A DNA stretch of 64,000 bases from Sphingomonas sp. CROZ-RG-20F-R02-07. GTDB lineage: Bacteria > Pseudomonadota > Alphaproteobacteria > Sphingomonadales > Sphingomonadaceae. The notes under the pieces were generated by a model. It saw nothing but the letters and a program-made list of their open reading frames with translations, had not been told where the DNA came from and did not search any database. The stretch is from NCBI RefSeq assembly GCF_022662335.1, contig NZ_JAKNQJ010000002.1, positions 248,001 to 312,000 of the forward strand, given 5' to 3'. A program made the position numbers and the translations under genes. Positions 1-6,712 of this stretch are shown in pieces. Every line of letters starts with the position of its first letter. Position 1 is the stretch's first letter.

Positions 1-126
1 GGCGCCGTTCTCGAACTGGTGGGCGGCCGCACCGCGGAACTCGGCATCGCAGAGGGCGACACCGTGTCATGGCCCGGCGGACCGCCGCCACGATCCGCGG
101 TTGAAGGCGGGCGCGCGGCGCGGTAA
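1..126 (+). CDS. 3' end of a DUF192-like protein (partial)
   Basis: Only the last 41 codons lie in the window, ending TAA at 124-126. The translation GAVLELVGGRTAELGIAEGD resembles the C-terminal strand of DUF192 proteins, small secreted or periplasmic proteins of unknown function in which a VLELPAGT-like stretch precedes a GD turn. The gene sits ten bases before the NDUFA12-type gene, the order I know from other Sphingomonadales. The Arg/Gly-rich last 15 residues are probably a lineage-specific tail. The family call rests on a short stretch and on context. Confidence 0.5.
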   Translation, partial: GAVLELVGGRTAELGIAEGDTVSWPGGPPPRSAVEGGRAAR

Positions 127-136
127 GCGGGCGTCC

Positions 137-529
137 ATGGGCATCAACCTCAATCCCTTCACCTGGTGGAACGGCGCCACGATCGGCACCTGGTTCGGCC
201 TGCGCGGCAAGGCGCAGGTCGGCGAGGATTCGATCGGCAACACCTATTGGCAGGGCGGTGCCGACACCGCCGGCAATCCGCGCCGCTGGGTGATCTACAA
301 CGGATCGAACGACGCCAGCCGGGTGCCGCCCGAATGGTTCAGCTGGTTGCACCACCAGGTCGATGCCGTTCCCGAGAAGGCGCTGCCCGCGCCACGCGCC
401 TGGCAAAAGCCCGCCATCCCCAACATGACCGGCACCGCGCTCGCCTATCGCCCCCCGGGTGCGCTCGAAATGGGTGGCAAGCGCGCGATGGCGACGGGCG
501 ACTACGAAGCCTGGTCGCCGGACGCGTGA
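137..529 (+). CDS. NADH:ubiquinone oxidoreductase 17.2 kDa subunit family (NDUFA12) protein
   Basis: A 130-residue protein of the NDUFA12 family, an accessory subunit or assembly factor of respiratory complex I in mitochondria and alphaproteobacteria. Family hallmarks are visible: NPFTWWNGATIGTWF at residues 6-20, then VGEDSIGNTYWQ and RRWVIYNG, followed by PPEWFSWLHH. The ATG at 137 is preferred over an upstream in-frame ATG at 101, because the upstream one lies inside the previous gene and the family begins near this point. The stop overlaps the GTG of the DUF2155 gene, so the two are probably translationally coupled. Confidence 0.9.
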   Translation: MGINLNPFTWWNGATIGTWFGLRGKAQVGEDSIGNTYWQGGADTAGNPRRWVIYNGSNDASRVPPEWFSWLHHQVDAVPEKALPAPRAWQKPAIPNMTGTALAYRPPGALEMGGKRAMATGDYEAWSPDA

Positions 530-1173
530 TCCGCCGCGGGATCGCCGCGGCGGTGATCGCCGCGGTGCTGATCGTCGGCGGCTGGTTCGGCTATCGCGCG
601 CTTCATGGCGATGACGCGCCCGTGGCGACGACCGGCCCGGTGGTGCAGGCGGTGCCGAGCGCAGCCGGTACTGACGGCGTGGAGACGGTCGATACCGGCG
701 ACGCCGCGACCGCAGGCGGCGGTACGCCGATGGCGCAGCGGGTGGCGGTCCTCGGGCTGCTCAACAAGCGAAACGGCGTCGCGCGCGATCTCACGTTGAA
801 GCCGGGTCAGGCGGTGCGGGTCGGCGATGCGGTGGTGCGGCTGCGGGCCTGCGAGGAAACCGCGCCCTGGGAGGCCGATCATCTGACCGGCGCCTTCGTG
901 CAGCTCGACGTGCGCGGACCCGACCGGCATTGGCGGCGCGGCTTTTCGGGATGGCTGTACAAGGAGCGCCCGTCGCTGAACGTCGTCCAGCATCCGATCT
1001 ACGACGTGTGGATCAAAAGCTGCGCGATGGCTTTTCCCGACAAGGGGCCCGACACCGTCTCGCTTTCCGATCCCGCGCCGCGATCGAGCGCGAAGAAGTC
1101 GCCGGAGGCCGATGCCGGTGCGGATGCCGCGCCGATCACGCCCGACAGCGCTTCGGACAACAGCACCATGTAA
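526..1173 (+). CDS. DUF2155 domain-containing membrane-anchored protein
   Basis: 215 residues from a GTG that overlaps the NDUFA12 stop codon (GTGA). Residues 3-22 form a hydrophobic N-terminal helix, so the protein is probably exported or anchored with the rest in the periplasm. The DUF2155 core runs from about residue 80: VAVLGLLNKRNG, then the central RLRACEETAPWE, FSGWLYKERPSLN and YDVWIKSCA. The last 35 residues are low-complexity Ser/Ala/Asp. Molecular function is unknown. The 3' 175 bases are shared tail-to-tail with aat on the other strand, and both frames look real. Confidence 0.85.
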   Translation: MIRRGIAAAVIAAVLIVGGWFGYRALHGDDAPVATTGPVVQAVPSAAGTDGVETVDTGDAATAGGGTPMAQRVAVLGLLNKRNGVARDLTLKPGQAVRVGDAVVRLRACEETAPWEADHLTGAFVQLDVRGPDRHWRRGFSGWLYKERPSLNVVQHPIYDVWIKSCAMAFPDKGPDTVSLSDPAPRSSAKKSPEADAGADAAPITPDSASDNSTM

Positions 1174-1715
1174 TCGGCACGGTCGATCTCGACCGTGCCC
1201 ATCGATGCCAGATGATCGGTCTGGAATTGGCAGTCGAGGAGCGTGAAGCCGCCGGCCCTCAGCCTCGCGACCAGCCAGGCCAGCGCGACCTTGGAGGCAT
1301 CGGTAGCGCGGCTGACCATGCTCTCGCCGAAGAACGCGCGGCCCAGCGCCAGACCGTAAAGGCCGCCGACCAGCGTCTCGCCGTCCCAGCATTCGACCGA
1401 ATGCGCAAAGCCCATCCGGTGGAGCTGCACGAACACATCCTCGATCGCATGGTTGATCCACGTCTCGGGCCGGTCCGCCGCACCCTCCGCGCACAGCCGC
1501 AGGACGCGCCGGAACGCGGTGTCCGCCGTCACGCGAAACCGGTCGTTGCGCAGCGTCTTGCGAAGCGAGTGCGAGGGGCGGAACGCCTCGATCGGGAGGA
1601 TGGCGCGGCGCTTCGGCTCCACCCAGAAGACGCTGTCGGCCTCGCGCGCGTCCGACATAGGGAACACGCCCACCGCATAGGCGCCGAGCACGAGCTGCGG
1701 GTCCAGCGGCGGCAT
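999..1715 (-). CDS. aat: leucyl/phenylalanyl-tRNA--protein transferase
   Basis: 238 residues, close to the E. coli enzyme (234). Aat transfers Leu or Phe from aminoacyl-tRNA to proteins with N-terminal Arg or Lys, marking them for ClpS/ClpAP degradation in the cytoplasm. Visible motifs are the N-terminal GVFPMSD (residues 16-22), WVEPKRRAILP, the SVECWDGETLVGGLYGLALG core, FFGESMVSRATDASK and LLDCQFQTDHLASMG. The start ATG overlaps the stop of the upstream ParA gene by one base, indicating a two-gene operon. Its 3' end overlaps the convergent DUF2155 gene by 175 bases. Confidence 0.96.
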   Translation of the reverse strand: MPPLDPQLVLGAYAVGVFPMSDAREADSVFWVEPKRRAILPIEAFRPSHSLRKTLRNDRFRVTADTAFRRVLRLCAEGAADRPETWINHAIEDVFVQLHRMGFAHSVECWDGETLVGGLYGLALGRAFFGESMVSRATDASKVALAWLVARLRAGGFTLLDCQFQTDHLASMGTVEIDRADYMVLLSEALSGVIGAASAPASASGDFFALDRGAGSESETVSGPLSGKAIAQLLIHTS

Positions 1716-2425
1716 CAGGCGGCGAGCTGGCGCTCCACGGCTCGCCACAGCCCGTCGAACGCGACGGCGGCCGCCGATCGCGGCGCGAACGCGCCGACGG
1801 GTTCGCGGCGAACGGTCATTTCCTCGATCACGCTCGCCATCGGGATCACCGGCCAGTCGGGGTTGCGCGAGAGGGCGGCCGCATGAAGGCTGCGCCGGCG
1901 ATCGACCATGACATGCACGGGCATCAGCGCGGTGCGATCGCCCAGATGCGCCTTCACCGCGGCGAAGGCGCGTTCGGAAAGTGGGGAGGGGATGACGGGC
2001 ACCACGATCACGTCCGCGGCACGCATCACCTGATCTGCCGTGTCGGTCAGGCCGGGCGGGCAATCCAGCAACACCCGGTCATAGCCTTTCAAGCCGCCCA
2101 GCAGCTTGGCCAGGCGCTTCTTCTTGTCGAGATCCTGGAAGAGCCGGTCGAGCCCGCGCAGCGAACCGTCCGCCGGGATCAGGTCGAGCCGCGGCCACGC
2201 CGTTGCGATGGCGCGGGTGGCGAGCGGCACGTCGCGCGAGAAGATCGCCTGCGCATCGTTCGAGGGGGTGCCGTGCGCGAGCACCCAGCTGCTCGCCGCC
2301 TGCGGATCGAGATCCCAGAGCAATGTCCGCCGGGCCGAGCGCGTCGCCGCGCACCAGGCCAGATTGACGCTGAGTGTCGTCTTACCGACACCGCCCTTCA
2401 AGCTGTAGATCGCGATGGTGGCCAT
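1715..2425 (-). CDS. orphan ParA-family ATPase
   Basis: 236 residues. A deviant Walker A box, KGGVGKTT, spans residues 10-17; DLDPQAAS follows as the A' box, and LLDCPPGL as the Walker B region. It is therefore a ParA/MinD-type ATPase, probably dimerising on ATP and binding DNA or membrane. No parB, parS array or MinC/E gene is near, and the protein is shorter than a chromosomal ParA, so its cargo is unknown. An in-frame upstream ATG at 2500 would add 25 unrelated residues; the start at 2425 puts MATIAIYSLKGG at the N-terminus as in the family. Co-transcribed with aat. Confidence 0.88.
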   Translation of the reverse strand: MATIAIYSLKGGVGKTTLSVNLAWCAATRSARRTLLWDLDPQAASSWVLAHGTPSNDAQAIFSRDVPLATRAIATAWPRLDLIPADGSLRGLDRLFQDLDKKKRLAKLLGGLKGYDRVLLDCPPGLTDTADQVMRAADVIVVPVIPSPLSERAFAAVKAHLGDRTALMPVHVMVDRRRSLHAAALSRNPDWPVIPMASVIEEMTVRREPVGAFAPRSAAAVAFDGLWRAVERQLAA

Positions 2426-2504
2426 GCGCGCAAGATTGGCGCGACAGGCCGGCCAACGCAAGTGGATATGGCGGGGAGAAGAAGGCCAGCCTTGCCGCAT
2501 GGCC

Positions 2505-2541
2505 GAAAGGAAACGGGCTGACGAATCGCTCCGCCAGCCCG
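2505..2541 (-). terminator. Rho-independent terminator of the lipoprotein gene
   Basis: Read on the minus strand, CGGGCTG (2541-2535) pairs with CAGCCCG (2520-2514) around a 14-base loop, and a T-rich run TTTCCTTTC follows. It lies 24 bases past the stop of the lipoprotein gene and about 90 bases before the ParA start, so it separates the two minus-strand units. Confidence 0.6.
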
Positions 2542-2564
2542 CTCCGAGTAAAAAGTCTACTGAA

Positions 2565-2948
2565 TCAAGACTTGCAGGTGAGCTCGCCCTTGCCGGGCTG
2601 AGTCAGGGTGACGCTGTCGGGGCCGCCCGTCATCTTCCAGCCGCCATCGGCGACATAGGGATCGCCCGACTTCGCGGCGATCAGCTTGGTGGCGGTGCCG
2701 CCTTCCTTGGTGCGGACGGTGGCCTGCTTCTCGCCCTGGAAGAAGGTGACATAGACGAGGCTGTTGTCCTTGCAGCGCAGCGTCTTGTCGGCCTTGATCG
2801 CGGGCGGCAGCTCGACCGGGGGGGCGTTCTTCAGGGCGTTGGCCATCGGATCCGGGTTGGCGTCGACCACTTCGGCCTTGGGCTGGGAGTTGCAGGCAGC
2901 CAGCGCAAGCAGCGTGGCCAGGGCGGCGGTGGGGAGGAGGCGTGTCAT
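2565..2948 (-). CDS. small lipoprotein of unknown function
   Basis: 127 residues with a lipoprotein signal peptide: MTRLL, a hydrophobic segment and a lipobox LAAC with the acylated Cys at residue 19. The mature part holds a repeated-strand domain: LRCKDNSLVYVTF, then GEKQATVRTKEGG, then WKMTGGPDSVTL, ending in LTCKS. Two cysteines (in LRCKD and LTCKS) could form a disulphide. The fold recalls MliC-type lysozyme inhibitors (small lipoproteins that begin with a Cys-containing strand), but that is inference only. The ATG at 2948 was chosen because it places the signal peptide directly at the N-terminus. A terminator follows. Confidence 0.8.
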   Translation of the reverse strand: MTRLLPTAALATLLALAACNSQPKAEVVDANPDPMANALKNAPPVELPPAIKADKTLRCKDNSLVYVTFFQGEKQATVRTKEGGTATKLIAAKSGDPYVADGGWKMTGGPDSVTLTQPGKGELTCKS

Positions 2949-3022
2949 AGCGATCCGGGCTTCGCGCATGCAGCATAGGGCGTCAAGGCGCGCGCGACGA
3001 GGCGTGGTGGAAATCGCCGCTT

Positions 3023-3056
3023 GCCGGCGGCAAAGCGACGCTCGCTTGCCGCCGGC
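3023..3056. repeat. inverted repeat in the divergent lipoprotein/cysK promoter region
   Basis: GCCGGCGGCAA pairs with TTGCCGCCGGC, extended inward by GCG/CGC past a single bulged A, with a five-base loop ACGCT. It lies in the 132-base gap between two divergent genes, 24 bases before the cysK start. It could be an operator or a 5' UTR hairpin. No clear -10/-35 pair stands out around it. Confidence 0.55.
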
Positions 3057-3080
3057 GCACGCACTATCCATCTATGGGCG

Positions 3081-4049
3081 ATGCATATCATTCCCGACAC
3101 GCTGGGCCTTATCGGCAACACCCCTCTCGTCCGACTGAAGGGCCCGAGCGCGGAAAGCGGCGCCGAGATCTTCGGCAAATGCGAGTTCGCCAATCCCGGT
3201 GCTTCGGTGAAGGATCGTGCGGCGCTGGGCATCGTCGAGGATGCGGAGGCGCGGGGCGTTCTGAAGCCGGGCGGTACGATCGTGGAGGGCACGGCGGGCA
3301 ACACCGGCATCGGCCTCGCGCTCGTGGGCAATGCCAAGGGCTATCGCACGATCATCGTGATGCCCGAAACGCAAAGCCGCGAAAAGATGGACACGCTGCG
3401 CGCGCTGGGCGCCGAACTCGTTCTCGTCCCCGCCGCGCCCTATTCGAGCGCCTGCCACTTCGTCCACACGTCCCGACGGATCGCCGAGGAGACGGAGGGC
3501 GCGATCTGGGCGAACCAGTTCGACAATATCGCCAATCGCCGCGCGCACATCACCGGCACTGCGGAGGAAATCTGGGCGCAGATGGACGGCCGGATCGACG
3601 GCTTCACCTGCGCGGCCGGCACCGGCGGAACGATCGCGGGCGTGGGGCTGGGGCTGAAGGCGCGGGACGAATCGGTGACGATCGCGCTCACCGATCCGCA
3701 TGGCGCCGCGCTCTATGAATATTATGCGCATGGCGAGTTGAAGTCGGAAGGGTCTTCGGTGGCGGAGGGGATCGGGCAGGGGCGGATCACCGCCAATCTG
3801 GAGGGCGCGCCGATCGACACCCAATTCCGCATCTCCGATCAGGAGGGCTGGTATTGGGTGCGTCGCCTGCTCGATGAGGAGGGGCTGTGTCTCGGCTTGT
3901 CGTCGGGTATCAACGTGGCCGGCGCGGTGCGGCTGGGGCAGCGGCTGGGCGCGGGCACGCGCGTTGCGACGATCCTGTGCGACACCGGATTCCGTTATCT
4001 CTCGACGCTCCACGATCCCGCCTGGCGCGAGGCCAAGGGTCTGGCGTGA
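3081..4049 (+). CDS. cysK: cysteine synthase (O-acetylserine sulfhydrylase family)
   Basis: 322 residues of the fold-type II PLP family that makes cysteine from O-acetylserine and sulfide in the cytoplasm. Visible are IGNTPLVRLKG (residues 11-21), the PLP lysine in NPGASVKDRAALG (K44), the substrate loop EGTAGNTGIGLA, the phosphate-binding loop GTGGTIAG and the C-terminal GLSSGINVAGA. An in-frame ATG at 3021 would add 20 residues read through the upstream hairpin; the start at 3081 matches the family N-terminus. Some relatives act as cystathionine beta-synthase-like or CysM enzymes, so the exact sulfur donor is not settled. Confidence 0.92.
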   Translation: MHIIPDTLGLIGNTPLVRLKGPSAESGAEIFGKCEFANPGASVKDRAALGIVEDAEARGVLKPGGTIVEGTAGNTGIGLALVGNAKGYRTIIVMPETQSREKMDTLRALGAELVLVPAAPYSSACHFVHTSRRIAEETEGAIWANQFDNIANRRAHITGTAEEIWAQMDGRIDGFTCAAGTGGTIAGVGLGLKARDESVTIALTDPHGAALYEYYAHGELKSEGSSVAEGIGQGRITANLEGAPIDTQFRISDQEGWYWVRRLLDEEGLCLGLSSGINVAGAVRLGQRLGAGTRVATILCDTGFRYLSTLHDPAWREAKGLA

Positions 4050-4095
4050 CGCGAATCGACAGAGGCGTGCCGATCCGGTACGTCAAATTGGCGTC

Positions 4096-4365
4096 ATGAA
4101 GCCCAAGCCCGATCCCCAACAATCGATGCAACGCGTGAAGGTCGGCATGATCGGCCTCGCTGTCGTGATCCTGCTCATCGGCCTGGCCAGTGCGATCATC
4201 GGTTCCGCCACCCACGAGCGGCCGCTGCCGTCGATCGGCGCCCCCCATGCCGATGTCATGGCCAACATGGCGCTCGCCAACGAAGCCGCCGCGGGGCCGC
4301 TTGCCGAACTGGGTGTCGCCCCCAGCGCCGACAATGTCCAGCCGGCGGCGGGAGGCGCGCCGTGA
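4096..4365 (+). CDS. small single-pass membrane protein of unknown function
   Basis: 89 residues. A basic N-terminus (KPKPDPQQSMQRVKVG) precedes one strong membrane helix at about residues 17-37 (MIGLAVVILLIGLASAIIGSA). The short remainder is Ala/Pro-rich and ends in PAAGGAP. The orientation is probably cytoplasmic N-terminus, periplasmic tail. It lies between cysK and the dcw promoter, 46 bases after cysK. I do not recognise a named family. Length, RBS-proximal ATG and a good membrane segment make it a credible gene. Confidence 0.7.
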   Translation: MKPKPDPQQSMQRVKVGMIGLAVVILLIGLASAIIGSATHERPLPSIGAPHADVMANMALANEAAAGPLAELGVAPSADNVQPAAGGAP

Positions 4366-4371
4366 GCCGTC

Positions 4372-4386
4372 GGGGATTTCCGGGGA
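4372..4386 (+). promoter_or_regulatory. two GGGGA boxes ten bases apart, possible distal MraZ sites
   Basis: GGGGA at 4372 and again at 4382, separated by five bases. The spacing matches the repeat period of the larger array at 4464-4507 but in the opposite orientation. Just past the stop of the small membrane protein. Two copies could occur by chance in this GC-rich sequence. Confidence 0.3.
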
Positions 4387-4463
4387 TCGCGGTTCCTGCG
4401 GTTCTTGTGTGACGGGCGACGTGCCCGCGCTGCCACCGGATCGGCACCATTATCCGGCGTGAT

Positions 4464-4507
4464 TCCCCGGCCATCCCCAAAAATCCCGTTGCGTCCCCGG
4501 CGCTCCC
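4464..4507 (-). promoter_or_regulatory. five-copy ten-base direct repeat, probable MraZ operator of the dcw cluster
   Basis: TCCC begins at 4464, 4474, 4484, 4494 and 4504 on the + strand, i.e. GGGA boxes every ten bases on the - strand; three of the five read TCCCC. E. coli MraZ binds direct repeats of TGGGN separated by five bases in front of its own gene, the same ten-base period. The array lies 117 bases before the mraZ start, where autoregulation is expected. A GANTC site (GATTC, 4461-4465) overlaps the first box. Confidence 0.7.
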
Positions 4508-4623
4508 TTGGTAACCAGCGTTAACACAGGGGCAGGCTTTACCGTTCGTGAAAAACGATCCGGTGGGCGGCGATCAGCCGCCTTCCGGGCGGTCGGGTCG
4601 TGCACGCCAAACGCGAGGTCGGC

Positions 4624-5124
4624 GTGTCGGACAGGGAGTATTATCAGGGCGATGGCATCGGTCTTGTCGACGACAAGGGCCGGGTCGCGATCCCTGCATC
4701 CCTGAGATCGGTTCTGGCGACCAACGCGCCCAAGGCGAATGGCAAGGACGGGGGCACGATCGTGATCGGCGCCCATCAGAAGAACCGCTGCCTCGTTGCC
4801 TATGATCCCGGCTTCGTCGCGATCCTGGCCGAACGGCTGGGGCGACGCGAGGCGGAGAACACCCGCGACGATGGTGAATTCGACTATAACATCAAGCGTC
4901 GTGCGTCCTCGGGCGAGGCGGTGCCTTTCGACGGATCGGGGCGCTTCATCATGCCGGCATTTCCGCGCTTCTATGCCGGCATCAAGGGCCATGCCTTCTT
5001 CTATGGCGTGCTCGACTATATCGAGATCTGGGATCCGGCGACGTTGATCGCGACGCCCGACATGCCCGACGTCGTCAAGGAGATGGCGCGCTTCTACATG
5101 GCGGAAAAGGGTGTGGCGTTGTGA
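4624..5124 (+). CDS. mraZ: transcriptional regulator MraZ
   Basis: 166 residues with two SpoVT-AbrB-like halves, each marked by its conserved turn: [13 protein letters not shown] near residues 16-28 and [13 protein letters not shown] near 105-117. MraZ binds DNA as a ring-shaped oligomer at tandem repeats and controls the dcw cluster it heads. The GTG at 4624 is chosen over an in-frame ATG at 4600 because GAGG sits five bases before it; either is possible. The gene overlaps rsmH by four bases. The ten-base repeat array upstream is its likely target. Confidence 0.95.
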   Translation: MSDREYYQGDGIGLVDDKGRVAIPASLRSVLATNAPKANGKDGGTIVIGAHQKNRCLVAYDPGFVAILAERLGRREAENTRDDGEFDYNIKRRASSGEAVPFDGSGRFIMPAFPRFYAGIKGHAFFYGVLDYIEIWDPATLIATPDMPDVVKEMARFYMAEKGVAL

Positions 5125-6068
5125 GCCAATTCCCGCATATCCCCGTTCTGCTCGACGAAGTCGTCGCCGCGCTCGCGCCGGCCCCCGGCGAGACGATGGT
5201 GGACGCCACCTTCGGTGCCGGCGGCTACACGCGGGCGTTGCTTGCGCGCGGCGCCTGCGTGGTCGCGTTCGATCGCGATCCGGACGCGATCGCGGCGGGG
5301 CGTGCGCTCGAGGCCGAGGAGGACGGTCTGCGTCTCGTGGCGGCGGATTTCTCGCGGCTGGAGGCGGCGCTCGATCGGCCCGTCGACGGCGTCACGATGG
5401 ATATCGGCGTGTCGTCGATGCAGCTCGACCAGGCCGGGCGCGGCTTCTCGTTCCAGGCGGATGGCCCGCTCGACATGCGGATGGCGCAAGTGGGCATGTC
5501 CGCGGCGGACTTCCTGAACGAGGCCGACGAAGAGGCGATCGCCGACATCCTCTATCGCTATGGCGACGAGCCCAAGTCGCGCCGCGTCGCGCGGGCGATC
5601 GTCGCCGCGCGGCCGCTGACGCGCACGTCCGAGCTGGCGAGCGTCGTTCGTCGTGCGCTCGGCCACCGCCCGCACGACAAGAAGGATCCCGCGACGCGCG
5701 CGTTCCAGGCGATCCGCATCCATGTGAACCGCGAGCTGGACGAGCTGGCCGAAGGGCTCGCTGCCGCCGAGCGCGTGCTGAAGCCCGGCGGCCGGCTGGC
5801 GATCGTGACGTTCCACAGCCTGGAGGACCGGATGGTCAAGCGCTTCCTGCGCGACCGTTCGGGCGGGGCGCCGGCGGGCTCGCGCCATCTGCCGCAGGCG
5901 GATGCGGGTGCGGCCGCCAGTTTCGAGAATGTCGGTCGCGCGGTGCGCGCCGGCGAGGACGAGGTCGCGCGCAATCCCCGCGCACGATCGGCGACGCTCA
6001 GGACGGCGCGGCGGACCGCGGCCCCTTCCTGGACGAACACACCCTGGGCGAACGAGGTGACGGCATGA
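5121..6068 (+). CDS. rsmH: 16S rRNA (cytosine(1402)-N4)-methyltransferase
   Basis: 315 residues. RsmH (MraW) methylates C1402 in the ribosomal P site using S-adenosylmethionine. The N-terminal [13 protein letters not shown], the SAM loop [14 protein letters not shown] (about residues 28-41), [25 protein letters not shown] and, near the C-terminus, [18 protein letters not shown] are all family signatures. Translation starts at a GTG within a GTGA overlap with mraZ, and the stop overlaps ftsL as ATGA. It is the usual second gene of the dcw cluster. Confidence 0.97.
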   Translation: MSQFPHIPVLLDEVVAALAPAPGETMVDATFGAGGYTRALLARGACVVAFDRDPDAIAAGRALEAEEDGLRLVAADFSRLEAALDRPVDGVTMDIGVSSMQLDQAGRGFSFQADGPLDMRMAQVGMSAADFLNEADEEAIADILYRYGDEPKSRRVARAIVAARPLTRTSELASVVRRALGHRPHDKKDPATRAFQAIRIHVNRELDELAEGLAAAERVLKPGGRLAIVTFHSLEDRMVKRFLRDRSGGAPAGSRHLPQADAGAAASFENVGRAVRAGEDEVARNPRARSATLRTARRTAAPSWTNTPWANEVTA

Positions 6069-6712
6069 CGGCGGCGTATCGGTTGAAGGGCTTCGGCTGG
6101 TTCGCCAGCGGCGTGGGCGTGGTGCTCGCCTTCTATCTGGTCTCGCTCCAGGTCGCGACCGAGCGCAAGAAGCTGGAGGCGGTCAACGGCCACATCCTGG
6201 CGGCGCAGCGCGACATCCGCGCGCTGGAGACCGAATTCGATACGCGTGCAAACCTCGCGCAGCTCGAACGGTGGAACGGCGACACGCTGGCGCTGGCCGC
6301 GCCCACCGCCGGGCAGTTCGTGGCCGATGCGGATCAATTGGCGGCGCTCGACGTGAACGCTTTGCCGTCGGACGATGCCAAGGTGCAGACCGCCGCGCTG
6401 GTGGTGCCCTCCGCACCCGGTGCGATGCCCGCACCGATCACCTCCGCGCCCGCGATCGCCGCGCCGGTATCTGCGCCATCATCCGCGCCGGCGGTACAGG
6501 TCGCCGCGGTGCAGATGGCCAAGGTGGCGGCCAGCCCGCGCGTGATCCGCGCCGCCGCGATCCACATCGTGGAGGCCGCCCATGCGCCGACGGTGCATGC
6601 GGCGCATGCCAAGCCGCAGGCGATGGCCATGCTCGATCGCAAGCTCCTGTCCGACACCACGCTCGGCGATATTCTGAGCGGCGCGCGCGCCGAGGCGGGT
6701 CACCGGCGTTGA
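6065..6712 (+). CDS. ftsL: cell division protein FtsL with long Ala/Pro-rich extension
   Basis: 215 residues, roughly twice a typical FtsL (about 100-120). Residues 12-30 form the single membrane helix ([19 protein letters not shown]). A short heptad-like periplasmic region follows ([26 protein letters not shown]), then [17 protein letters not shown], a typical alphaproteobacterial FtsL ending. After about residue 100 comes an Ala/Pro/Val-rich tail. FtsL joins FtsB and FtsQ to activate FtsWI at the septum. Identity rests on position between rsmH and ftsI and on this topology, since sequence is poorly conserved. ATGA overlap with rsmH, TTGA overlap with ftsI. Confidence 0.8.
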   Translation: MTAAYRLKGFGWFASGVGVVLAFYLVSLQVATERKKLEAVNGHILAAQRDIRALETEFDTRANLAQLERWNGDTLALAAPTAGQFVADADQLAALDVNALPSDDAKVQTAALVVPSAPGAMPAPITSAPAIAAPVSAPSSAPAVQVAAVQMAKVAASPRVIRAAAIHIVEAAHAPTVHAAHAKPQAMAMLDRKLLSDTTLGDILSGARAEAGHRR

